Below are positions 1 to 6,216 of a stretch of 19,868 bases of DNA, one piece after another. Source of the DNA: Acidimicrobiia bacterium. Lineage in GTDB: Bacteria; Actinomycetota; Acidimicrobiia; Acidimicrobiales; AC-14. The translations under genes were made by a program, and so were the position numbers. The notes below the pieces were generated by a model. It saw only the letters and a list, made by a program, of their open reading frames with translations, was not told the origin of the DNA and did not search any database. Within the stretch, counting starts at the first letter, position 1. Each line of letters begins with the position of its first letter. The DNA lies in assembly GCA_019243595.1 (NCBI GenBank), contig JAFAUA010000582.1, positions 1 to 19,868 on the forward strand. The letters are read 5' to 3'.

Positions 1-620
1 CTCGATCGGCGTGAACCGTATGAACGCCGACTCGTGGTGGAAGTCCTTGCGGCGTTGGGCGTCGATGCGGAGGGGTGCCCACCGGGCGCGTTGAACGCGT
101 AGGCGACGCTCGCTTCCGCGCTCTCCCAGGCGGAGACGGTGGCCATCATCGGCGGTCGGGCGCCAGCGGTCCCCCAGATCAAACCATCGGCACCGATGGC
201 CGCATGTTCTGCGGGCCGGCTGGCGCGCATGAAGCGAATGAACTGGCTGAGCCGAAGGCGGCCGAGGGTGAAGACGAAAACGGGGCCGTCATTGGTCGTG
301 GCCCGGCTGCGTGGGATCGACTCGTCGAGGCCGGGCCAGGTCCCGAACGCTCGCAAGGGCTGCAAGGTGGCGTGCATGCCGGTCTTGAACCGGGCGGCGA
401 ATCGGTGCGAGTCGGCGAAGGCGGCGGCCGCATCCGCGTCGTCCCACAGGGCCAGCATCACCGCCCGGCGCGGGCGGGGCGGGCGGCTCATGGCCAGGGG
501 GACGCCGAACACGATGTCGAGCCATCGAAGCCCCGGGACTTGGTCCGGCTTCGGCCGGCGACGGACCGCTCCGATCGTCCGCAGGAAACCGAGATCCGCG
601 ATGTCGACCGTGGCAATCAT
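1..620 (-). CDS. Spheroidene monooxygenase (CrtA)-like protein, partial, with apparent frameshift
   Basis: An open minus-strand frame runs from ATG at 620 to the left edge. The protein starts MIATVDIADLG and carries features I associate with the spheroidene-monooxygenase-like family: an LRWLDIVFG segment, a WDDADAAAAFADS segment, a GPVFVFTLGRLR segment opening a second half, and a late ATVSAWESAEASVAYAF segment. CrtA-type proteins oxygenate carotenoids, but most homologues outside phototrophs have no known substrate. Near base 70 the expected C-terminal motif (RRKDFHHESAFIRF) moves to another frame. Adding one C to the four-C run (72-75 on the plus strand) would restore one continuous protein. 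The original frame also stays open to the edge, so the end of this gene is unresolved. It is transcribed divergently from the acetyltransferase gene, with 47 bases between starts. No carotenoid genes are visible, so a pigment role is unproven. Confidence 0.6.
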   Translation of the reverse strand, partial: MIATVDIADLGFLRTIGAVRRRPKPDQVPGLRWLDIVFGVPLAMSRPPRPRRAVMLALWDDADAAAAFADSHRFAARFKTGMHATLQPLRAFGTWPGLDESIPRSRATTNDGPVFVFTLGRLRLSQFIRFMRASRPAEHAAIGADGLIWGTAGARPPMMATVSAWESAEASVAYAFNAPGGHPSASTPNAARTSTTSRRSYGSRRS

Positions 621-654
621 TGTTGCAGAACGTTAACGACGGCTGGTGCTGCGG

Positions 655-660
655 CACAAT
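655..660 (+). promoter_or_regulatory. Candidate -10 box for the GNAT gene
   Basis: CACAAT ends seven bases before the ATG at 668. That spacing would put the transcript start at or next to the start codon, giving a leaderless mRNA, which is common in actinobacteria. No convincing -35 element and no Shine-Dalgarno sequence are visible. This is weak evidence from one hexamer. Confidence 0.25.
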
Positions 661-667
661 CGCCGGG

Positions 668-1144
668 ATGGAGCTCGAGATCGCCGTCGACGACCCTCGG
701 TCGGAGGACGTTCGTGAGCTCCTGGCGACTCATCTGCAGCTCTCGCAGCTGCTCACGCCGCCCGAGTACTCGTTCGCACTCGGTGCCGACGACCTCGCTG
801 TTGACGCCGTCACGTTCTTCAGTGCCCGTCGGGGCGGCAAGCTGGTCGGCTTCGCGGCGCTGAAGCGGCTCGACGCCGACCACGCCGAGCTGAAATCGAT
901 GCACACGCGTGAGAGCGAACGACGCCGCGGCGTGGGGCGCGCTCTGGTCGAGCACCTCGTCGCCTTTGCCCGCGCCGAGGGCTACCGGCGTATCAGCCTC
1001 GAGACCGGCTCCACCGACGACTTCGTCCCTGCGAGGCAGTTATACGTAGAGCTCGGCTTCCGGCCGTGCGAACCCTTCGGCAATTACGAAGCGAGCCCCT
1101 ACAACACGTTCATGACGCGCCGACTCGACGACAGTTGGCGATGA
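668..1144 (+). CDS. GNAT family N-acetyltransferase
   Basis: A 158-residue protein of normal GNAT length. The acetyl-CoA pyrophosphate-binding motif is visible as RRRGVGRALVEHL (near residues 88-100), preceded by the AELKSMHTRES strand. The terminal half of the fold follows as GYRRISLETG and ARQLYVELGFRPCEPF, ending with the typical NTFMTRRL. It should transfer an acetyl group from acetyl-CoA to an amine in the cytoplasm; the substrate cannot be predicted. ATG at 668 is chosen because the protein then begins with the first domain strand (MELEIAVDD). An earlier in-frame start at 620 would overlap the divergent gene's start and add 16 residues unlike the family. It ends 15 bases before the convergent oxidase subunit gene, with no obvious terminator hairpin between them. 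Confidence 0.85.
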   Translation: MELEIAVDDPRSEDVRELLATHLQLSQLLTPPEYSFALGADDLAVDAVTFFSARRGGKLVGFAALKRLDADHAELKSMHTRESERRRGVGRALVEHLVAFARAEGYRRISLETGSTDDFVPARQLYVELGFRPCEPFGNYEASPYNTFMTRRLDDSWR

Positions 1145-1159
1145 CGGGCTTGGACGGGC

Positions 1160-1459
1160 TCAGGCGACGGCCCGGCCGACGAAGTAGGCACTCAGCAGGG
1201 CCATGGCGATGACGACCACCAGCAGGTCAGTGATGCGCCGTAGTGCTCGGGGCGCATGACGTACGTCCATGAATTCACCCAGAATGATCCTGAACTTCAC
1301 GAGGGCCAGCCCGATCGCCGCCACGGTCACTGCGACGCTGCTCACGAGAACTCCGCGGTCGTCGGCGGAGCGGTCGATCCACAGATAGATTACGGTGATC
1401 GCCACGACGACGACCCACGCGACCAACAGTCGCTTCTTGGCTGAGGTCTCCACGTTCAC
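1160..1459 (-). CDS. Prokaryotic cytochrome c oxidase subunit IV-like membrane protein
   Basis: A 99-residue protein with three predicted membrane helices (about 11-30, 39-58 and 77-97). The segment KFRIILGEFMDVRHAPRALR between helices two and three is typical of the small prokaryotic oxidase subunit IV family, which stabilises heme-copper oxidases without carrying a cofactor. It is the last gene of the P450 operon. GTG at 1459 overlaps the upstream stop as GTGA, matching the other junctions in this operon. A second GTG at 1453 sits five bases after GAGG and is a reasonable alternative start. No subunit I or II gene is in the window, so the partner is unknown. It may dock on an oxidase encoded elsewhere or form a complex with its operon neighbours. 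Confidence 0.75.
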   Translation of the reverse strand: MNVETSAKKRLLVAWVVVVAITVIYLWIDRSADDRGVLVSSVAVTVAAIGLALVKFRIILGEFMDVRHAPRALRRITDLLVVVIAMALLSAYFVGRAVA

Positions 1460-2013
1460 CTCACGATGTAGAGCAGGGCGAAGATCAACACCCAGAACAG
1501 GTCCACCGTGTGCCAATAGGTGGAGCACGTCTCGATGGTCTGGTGCGAGCGGTGTTGCGGGTCTGCGAGTTGGTACCGGATCACGCCGAGCACGACGAAG
1601 CCGATCAGCAGGTGGATGGCGTGCATCCCGGTCAGGAAGAAGAAATGCTGCATGAACTCACTGCTGGTGAAGGTGTGTCCGTCGCCGATCAACCGCACCC
1701 ACTCCGCCAGCTTGCAGCCGAAGAAGGCGACGCCCAGTCCAACGGTCGCCAGCACAAACCGCTGCGCTGATCGATACCGAGCCGCCCGGACCTCCTGCAC
1801 GCACCGGGCGATGGCCCACGAACTGGTCAGCAGGAGGATCGTCTCCACGATCCCGAGTGGGAGATTGAGCGCGGACTGCGCCTTGAGGAAGGCGTGCTCG
1901 TGCTGAGCCCGGTCGTAGAGGTACACACAGAAGTACGACGTGAAGACGAGGGACTCGAAGACGACGAAGAACCACATGTCCCCCTCACCGGGGACCCGTT
2001 CGGTCTCCGTCAC
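1456..2013 (-). CDS. Cytochrome c oxidase subunit III / NorE-like membrane protein
   Basis: A 185-residue protein with five predicted membrane helices. It matches the short (five-helix) subunit III or NorE group: GDMWFFVVFESLVFTSYF at the N-terminus, GIVETILLLTSSWA, then FMQHFFFLTGMHAIHLLIG and finally YWHTVDLFWVLIFALLYI. Subunit III proteins have no redox centre; they assist stability and proton uptake of heme-copper oxidases or nitric oxide reductases. GTG at 2013 is chosen because it overlaps the upstream stop (GTGA) and the family's first helix begins a few residues later. An upstream extension to 2235 has the Arg/His-rich composition of an out-of-frame read. Finding it beside subunit IV but without subunits I and II, and downstream of a P450, is unusual. 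Confidence 0.85.
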   Translation of the reverse strand: MTETERVPGEGDMWFFVVFESLVFTSYFCVYLYDRAQHEHAFLKAQSALNLPLGIVETILLLTSSWAIARCVQEVRAARYRSAQRFVLATVGLGVAFFGCKLAEWVRLIGDGHTFTSSEFMQHFFFLTGMHAIHLLIGFVVLGVIRYQLADPQHRSHQTIETCSTYWHTVDLFWVLIFALLYIVR

Positions 2014-2753
2014 CCGGTGATCACCGGCGCGGGGACTGGTCCGGTGCCAAGGTCGTCGCGCTGGATCAGGCTGCGCAACAGGTAGATGAAGACGACGGTG
2101 TACATGCCGAAGACGGCGACGTCGATCCACCAGGCGATCACGCCGTTCCACGCCAACACGCCGCGCTGGAAGATCCACGAGGGTGCGATCACGACTTCGG
2201 TGAGCGCGTTGCACAGGTTCAAATAGCCGAACCACCGCGGGAACACGCCGTTCTTGTCGAGGAGGATGGCCGCCATCCAGATCAACGACCCGACCAGGAA
2301 CACGCCCATCGTGCCGGAGAAGGACAGGAAGCCGAAGTCGTAGAGCCAGTGCAGAAGCGCCGGGTCGCGCTCGGGTCGCATGGCGCCGACGGTCATCGCC
2401 ACGCAGATGAACAAGAACCCCGGTATGGCGGCGATCGCGTAAAGGATGAGGTAGGAGTACGCATACGCACGGCTCACCGACATGCGCCGGATCGAGTAGG
2501 TGATCAGCGAGATCGACGTCGCCGAGAACCCGCCAAGCACGAAGATCAGCGCGAAGCCGACCAGCAGGCCCCAGTGGCGATCAGCGAACCAGGCGACCGT
2601 CTGCTCGGGCGTCAGCCACGGACGTCCGGGTGGTTGGGTCCGGGTCAGGACGAAGAAGACGACGCTGTAGAGGCTGTAGAAGGCCACCGTCGAGTACCAC
2701 GCGAACCACAACTCACGCTTCGGATCAGTTCGGAGCGAGGCGCCAAGGCTCAC
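2010..2753 (-). CDS. Six-helix membrane protein, unknown function (paralogue of the next gene upstream)
   Basis: A 247-residue integral membrane protein with about six predicted helices and no signal peptide. I do not recognise a named family. It is clearly related to the protein encoded at 2750-3454. Shared landmarks in the same order are a TPEQTVAWF segment after helix one, RPERDPAL before helix four, VFPRWFGYLNL before helix five, and LAWNG before the last helix. No heme-ligand histidine pattern or transporter signature stands out. GTG at 2753 overlaps the upstream stop as GTGA, and the hydrophobic protein begins soon after it. The upstream extension to 3074 is Arg-rich and lies over the neighbouring gene. 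Co-translation with oxidase subunits III and IV suggests a role in the same membrane complex (inference). Confidence 0.75.
   Translation of the reverse strand: MSLGASLRTDPKRELWFAWYSTVAFYSLYSVVFFVLTRTQPPGRPWLTPEQTVAWFADRHWGLLVGFALIFVLGGFSATSISLITYSIRRMSVSRAYAYSYLILYAIAAIPGFLFICVAMTVGAMRPERDPALLHWLYDFGFLSFSGTMGVFLVGSLIWMAAILLDKNGVFPRWFGYLNLCNALTEVVIAPSWIFQRGVLAWNGVIAWWIDVAVFGMYTVVFIYLLRSLIQRDDLGTGPVPAPVITG
2014..2027. repeat. Perfect 14-bp palindrome at the end of a membrane protein gene
   Basis: CCGGTGATCACCGG is a perfect palindrome inside the last codons of the second membrane protein gene, ending one base before the GTG of the subunit III gene on the minus strand. It also contains GGTGATC, which resembles a Shine-Dalgarno sequence. 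It could fold in the mRNA next to the coupled start, or be chance in GC-rich DNA. Confidence 0.3.
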
Positions 2754-3454
2754 GCCGCGGCCCCGGCCACGACCCGGTCGCGGTCCATCGCCTGGCGGAG
2801 CACGACGGCCATGACGACAATCCACAGCGCGATGGCCAGGTTCTTCACCCAGAACGACACGAAGCCGTTCCAGGCGAACGGGCCATCCAGCGTCAGACCG
2901 GCGAAGCACGCTGGGACGAGCGCGAGTGCGATGACGAGGTTGAACCGCCCCACCCAGCGCGGGAACACGGGTTGTTCCTGGTCGTCGTAGGCGATCGCCA
3001 CCGCCACGAACACGCACAGGCCGATGAGGAAGGGGACCCCGCAGGTGAAGGTGATCCACGCCAGGTCGTTGCACATCTGCGTGAGCGCCGGTGAGCGGTC
3101 CGGACGGAAGGCGGCGATGAGCCAGAAGACGGTTGAGGTCAGGAACGCGATCGGGGCCGCCCCCGCCGCGCCGATGACGCAGTACCGCAGCACCGGGGTC
3201 CGGTGCGCCATGCCCCGCATCCGCTCTACCAGCAACATCAGGATCGGGATCAGCGCGACACAGAACCAGTTGAACAGGATCATGCTGTAGCGCACCCGCG
3301 ACAGGTGGTCGCGGTAGAACGCCGCCACCTCAGCGGCCGACGCCTTCGGCGACATCGGAGGCACGAAGCCGGGGAACAGCAAGAACGCAGCGATCCAGAT
3401 CACCGCGACCGCCGGCAGCGTCCAGAAGATGACCCGTTCCCCCGATCGACTCAC
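2750..3454 (-). CDS. Six-helix membrane protein, unknown function (paralogue of the downstream gene)
   Basis: A 234-residue integral membrane protein with about six predicted helices. After the first helix comes a soluble loop with PMSPKASAAEVAAFYRDH, then an RYSMILFNWF helix, RPDRSPALTQ, a long helix pair, VFPRWVGRFNL and FAWNGFVSFW. I believe proteins with these landmarks are frequent hypothetical proteins in actinobacteria, but I know no assigned function. The gene immediately follows the P450: GTG at 3454 overlaps the P450 stop as GTGA, and the first helix starts about eight residues later, so this start is favoured over any upstream codon inside the P450 gene. Tandem duplication with the downstream gene suggests the two products form a heterodimer or pseudo-symmetric pair, an inference from position and similarity only. 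Confidence 0.75.
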   Translation of the reverse strand: MSRSGERVIFWTLPAVAVIWIAAFLLFPGFVPPMSPKASAAEVAAFYRDHLSRVRYSMILFNWFCVALIPILMLLVERMRGMAHRTPVLRYCVIGAAGAAPIAFLTSTVFWLIAAFRPDRSPALTQMCNDLAWITFTCGVPFLIGLCVFVAVAIAYDDQEQPVFPRWVGRFNLVIALALVPACFAGLTLDGPFAWNGFVSFWVKNLAIALWIVVMAVVLRQAMDRDRVVAGAAA

Positions 3455-4701
3455 CTTGCTGTCGACGCCTTGGCCTCGACCACGAGCGGCAGCTCGGTCA
3501 GGCGGCGGATCATGAGGCTTCGGTGATGCGACAGTGGCTCGGTCCGTGGGGCGATCTGGAACCGTGAAGTCGACGCCAGCAGCCGCTCGAACGCCACGCG
3601 CGCCTCCAGGCGAGCCAGTGGTGCGCCGACGCAGAGATGGATACCCCACCCGAAGCCGACGTGGCGGCGCGGCGACTCCCGCTCGAGATCGAGGCTGTCG
3701 GGGTTCTGGAATGCATCGGGATCTCGGTTCGCGGCGGGCCACACCAGCACCACGTGCGAACCGGCCGGAATATCGACGCCGCCGAGGACAGCGTCGCGGG
3801 TGACCACCCGGTAGTGCCCGCGGAACGGCGGCTCGATCCGGCATGCCTCCTCGACGAAGGTCGGGATCAATGTCGGGTCCTTGCGAAGCCGGTCCTGCAG
3901 GACGACGTCCTCGGCAAGTAGGCGCGCCCCCGACCCGAGGAGGCTCGTCGTGGATTCGGTGCCTGCCGAGACAAGCAGGATCAGGATGCCCAACGCTTCC
4001 AGATCGTTGAGCTCGCCGGTGTCGACTGCCTCTGCACACGCCCCGATCACCGTGTCCGGCCCCGGTCCGTCACCGCTGCGGGCGCGTCCGTAGGCTTCCC
4101 CGACCGGCCCGAGATCGCTCATCGCCGCCAGCAACTCGGATGCCCGCGCCTCGGACACGAAACCACCGATCTGCTCGACCGACGCGAAGCCGATCTTCTT
4201 GAGCAACGGCCCCGTGTCGTCTGGCAACCCGAGCAGCCGGGCGACTACGACAGCCGGGAGCGGCTCTGCGACGTCGGCCATCCACTCGATGCGCCCCCGG
4301 TCGACGAGGCGCCGTAACGCGTCATCGACGAGTGCTCGCACCTCCGGCTCGCGCCGCGCGATCGACCCAGCTGACAACACGCGACCGATCACACGTCGCT
4401 GACGGGTGTGGTCCGGCGGATCAGCGGTGGCGAGGATGCCTGGAAGGTCGGCGCCGACGTCGCCGTCGAGTACGCCTCGCAGCGACGCCGAGCCGTCGGT
4501 CCCGACCGATAGGAATTCGTTGCTACGGCTCGAATAGGTCGTCGTGTCTGCAATGACTTGTTGGATGAGGGCGAGGCGCGACACGAGGAAGGTGTCGGCG
4601 CCTTCGAGATAGTGCACCGGATACTGCTCACGAAGATGCGCGAAGTACGGGTGCGGCTCCTCGACCACGCTGGGGTCAAAGAGCGGATCGGCCACTGTCA
4701 T
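3451..4701 (-). CDS. Cytochrome P450
   Basis: A 416-residue soluble bacterial P450 of usual length. Visible landmarks are the C-helix region DPPDHTRQRR (near 95-104), the I-helix AGTEST (about 246-251, with Ser where most P450s have the conserved Thr), the K-helix ExxR as EACR (about 285-288), and the heme loop FGWGIHLCVGAPLAR with the thiolate Cys at about 357. It should activate O2 and hydroxylate a small hydrophobic substrate, using electrons from a ferredoxin system not encoded here. ATG at 4701 is chosen because AGGAG lies eight bases upstream. A GTG two codons earlier would be only two bases from AGGAG. It is the first gene of an overlapping five-gene operon. The palindrome at 4737-4759 lies in its promoter region. 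Confidence 0.95.
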   Translation of the reverse strand: MTVADPLFDPSVVEEPHPYFAHLREQYPVHYLEGADTFLVSRLALIQQVIADTTTYSSRSNEFLSVGTDGSASLRGVLDGDVGADLPGILATADPPDHTRQRRVIGRVLSAGSIARREPEVRALVDDALRRLVDRGRIEWMADVAEPLPAVVVARLLGLPDDTGPLLKKIGFASVEQIGGFVSEARASELLAAMSDLGPVGEAYGRARSGDGPGPDTVIGACAEAVDTGELNDLEALGILILLVSAGTESTTSLLGSGARLLAEDVVLQDRLRKDPTLIPTFVEEACRIEPPFRGHYRVVTRDAVLGGVDIPAGSHVVLVWPAANRDPDAFQNPDSLDLERESPRRHVGFGWGIHLCVGAPLARLEARVAFERLLASTSRFQIAPRTEPLSHHRSLMIRRLTELPLVVEAKASTAR

Positions 4702-4736
4702 CGGCACCGCTCCTACGTCCTGGCCCGAACCGTCAG

Positions 4737-4759
4737 ATTTCCGTACACCGTACTGAAAT
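4737..4759. promoter_or_regulatory. Imperfect 23-bp palindrome, candidate TetR-type operator
   Basis: The left arm ATTTCCGTAC and right arm GTACTGAAAT surround a three-base centre (ACC). Nine of the eleven symmetric pairs match. It lies between the TetR gene and the P450 gene and overlaps the proposed P450 -10 box. Size and symmetry suit a TetR dimer. The TetR encoded just upstream at 4804-5355 is the obvious candidate, by proximity only. Confidence 0.5.
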
Positions 4760-4775
4760 AAGAGAGGGCGAGCAA
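4747..4775 (-). promoter_or_regulatory. Candidate promoter of the P450 operon
   Basis: Reading the minus strand, TTGCTC (4775-4770) and TACGGT (4752-4747) are separated by 17 bases, a plausible -35/-10 pair about 45 bases upstream of the P450 start. The proposed -10 box lies inside the palindrome at 4737-4759, which would suit repression. This is prediction by eye only. Confidence 0.3.
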
Positions 4776-4796
4776 GGTTGCAGCGCCCGCGGCGCA

Positions 4797-4808
4797 GCTG
4801 AGCTCAGC
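4797..4808. repeat. Perfect 12-bp palindrome at the end of the TetR gene
   Basis: GCTGAGCTCAGC spans the TetR stop codon (TGA at 4806-4804). It could form a short stem at the 3' end of the TetR message. There is no T-tract after it on the minus strand, so a terminator call would be weak. Confidence 0.2.
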
Positions 4809-5355
4809 GTCGAGGTCGAGGGCCCTTCTTGGTCAGCATCACCTTCAGGCCCTCGATCACGGCATCGAGACCGAAATCGAAGAGCTCATCGCGGGACAAG
4901 TCCGCGGGGCTCGTTGCGGGCTCGAACGATGCTTCGACAGCGACGCCCGACGTTGCTGCGATGGCGTCGATCTCGAGCTGGCCGAGAGTTACTGCGTACA
5001 GCGCGGCGACCGCACGAGCCGTGTCGTCCGGAGAGAAGCCACCCTCGGCGAGGATCGACGCGACGCCGTCGGTCAAGCGAGCCGCCTCTGAGCTTTCGAG
5101 GCCATGCCGCATGAGGGACAGGCCCGGGTGCTTCGCCATGGCGCGTCGGGCGTCACGCTCGAGCTGTCGGATCCGCTCGTCCCACGGACCGGCGTCAGCC
5201 GACGGAACACGGACGGGCCGCAGCACGTGGTCGAGCACCAACACGTGGAGGGCATCCTTGCTGGCGACGTAGTTGTAGAGGGTCATCACCGGCACGCCGA
5301 GGTGCCCCGCCAGTTCCCGCATCGAGATGTCTTCGAGCGATGTCCGGCCGGACAA
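4804..5355 (-). CDS. TetR family regulator with TetR_C-like ligand domain; 5' end defective or misread
   Basis: The DNA-binding domain is recognisable: SMRELAGHLGVPVMTLYNYVASKDAL is the HTH plus start of helix four. It is followed by HVLVLDHVL, a WDERIRQLERDARRAMAKHPGL segment and a GFSPDDTARAVAALYAVTLG segment, which resemble the TetR_C_1-type ligand domain. The only in-frame ATG/GTG/TTG is the TTG at 5355, but this removes helix one of the HTH. In the same frame, without a usable start, the sequence upstream reads RRRGRPRSLAEEQIVEAALE, a proper TetR N-terminus, back to a TAG at 5460. An ATG at 5452 lies in another frame, and removing one base near 5430-5436 would join it. The true gene probably extends to about 5452. 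It likely controls the adjacent P450 operon. A frameshift, sequencing error or non-canonical start remain open. Confidence 0.75.
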   Translation of the reverse strand: MSGRTSLEDISMRELAGHLGVPVMTLYNYVASKDALHVLVLDHVLRPVRVPSADAGPWDERIRQLERDARRAMAKHPGLSLMRHGLESSEAARLTDGVASILAEGGFSPDDTARAVAALYAVTLGQLEIDAIAATSGVAVEASFEPATSPADLSRDELFDFGLDAVIEGLKVMLTKKGPRPRR

Positions 5356-5541
5356 CTCGAGAGCCGCTTCGACGATCTGCTCCTCGGCCAGTGAGCGCGG
5401 CCTGCCGCGGCGCCGCTCAGGTTCGACAACTTCGTCCGTTGCTCCGATCCATCCAACCTAGACAGCAGCGGGTCGCACCCCGATCGTGGCAGCCAACGAC
5501 GAGACGCCGCCCTGCTCCGCGGGCCACGTAGAGTTCGACCG
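5356..5541. other. Region between two divergent TetR genes
   Basis: This 186-base stretch holds the probable true 5' end of the minus-strand TetR gene (homology visible to about 5420, possible ATG at 5452 in another frame) and the promoter side of the plus-strand TetR gene at 5542. No strong palindrome is visible in the non-coding part (5461-5541). Confidence 0.5.
5529..5534 (+). promoter_or_regulatory. Candidate -10 box for the 5542 TetR gene
   Basis: TAGAGT (TANNNT pattern) ends seven bases before the ATG at 5542, which would produce a leaderless or nearly leaderless transcript. No Shine-Dalgarno sequence precedes this ATG, which fits. A -35 element is not evident. Confidence 0.3.
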
Positions 5542-6216
5542 ATGTCGGCAGTAGCGGCCGCAGGCGAAGGCGACGCCCACGGCGGCCCTCGGTCTCGCAA
5601 GGGTGAGCAGACGCGAGCGCGGCTGCTCGAGGCGGCCAAGGAGATCTTCGAGGAGAACGGCTTCCTCGACGCTCGTATCTCCGACATAGCCGAGCGAGCC
5701 GGCCTCTCGCACGGCGCCTTCTACCACTACTTCGAGTCGAAGCAACAGGTCTTCCGGGAGATCGCCGAGCTTCTCGACGAGCAGCTGGCCGAGCCCATGG
5801 AGAGCGTGATCTTCGCCCCCGGCTCGAGTGCCGACCCCCGGGAGCGACTGTTCACCGCCCTCCACCGCCACCTCGAGCGCTACGCCGAGGAAGCCAGGAT
5901 CATGGGCGTCATCGAACAGGTCGCCCGCTACGACGACCACGTAGCGGCCGTTCGCTCGGCGAGCAATGTGCGCCACCGTGAGGCGATCGAGAAGTCGATC
6001 CGCGGCATGCAGCGCAAGGGCGCCGCCGATCCGGCGCTCGACCCGAAGATCGCGGCGGCCGCGCTCGGCTCGATGGTCGAGCGCTTTGCCGAGATGGCGC
6101 TGGCCAAGGGTCAGCTCGACTGCAAGCTCGACGACGCGGCCGACACGCTCGCCCGTCTGTTCGTCAACGCCCTGCAGATGAAGGAGCCGAAGGTCAGGCG
6201 AGCACCGCGGGGTTGA
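5542..6216 (+). CDS. TetR/AcrR family transcriptional regulator
   Basis: A 224-residue regulator. A disordered N-terminal tail of about 22 residues precedes a canonical TetR DNA-binding domain: RARLLEAAKEIFEENGF (helix one), ISDIAERAGLSHGAFYHYFESKQQVF (HTH and helix four). The remaining helical domain, including RHLERYAEEARIMGVIEQVARYD, should bind a ligand and dimerise. ATG at 5542 is the only start that precedes the domain sensibly. The gene overlaps the convergent dehydrogenase gene by 23 bases at its 3' end. Its target is not evident; the neighbouring divergent TetR gene and the dehydrogenase are candidates. Family assignment is firm, ligand unknown. Confidence 0.9.
   Translation: MSAVAAAGEGDAHGGPRSRKGEQTRARLLEAAKEIFEENGFLDARISDIAERAGLSHGAFYHYFESKQQVFREIAELLDEQLAEPMESVIFAPGSSADPRERLFTALHRHLERYAEEARIMGVIEQVARYDDHVAAVRSASNVRHREAIEKSIRGMQRKGAADPALDPKIAAAALGSMVERFAEMALAKGQLDCKLDDAADTLARLFVNALQMKEPKVRRAPRG

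Noticed and set aside
621..634. CGTTAACG and the GCAA/TTGC pairs near 613-639 as an operator
   Set aside because: The symmetry is short and interrupted, weaker than the other palindromes, and expected by chance.
75..863. Plus-strand open frames over the first gene (75-863 and 139-636)
   Set aside because: Their composition is Arg/Pro/Ser-rich without domain features, and they overlap the CrtA-like and acetyltransferase genes, which have recognisable motifs.
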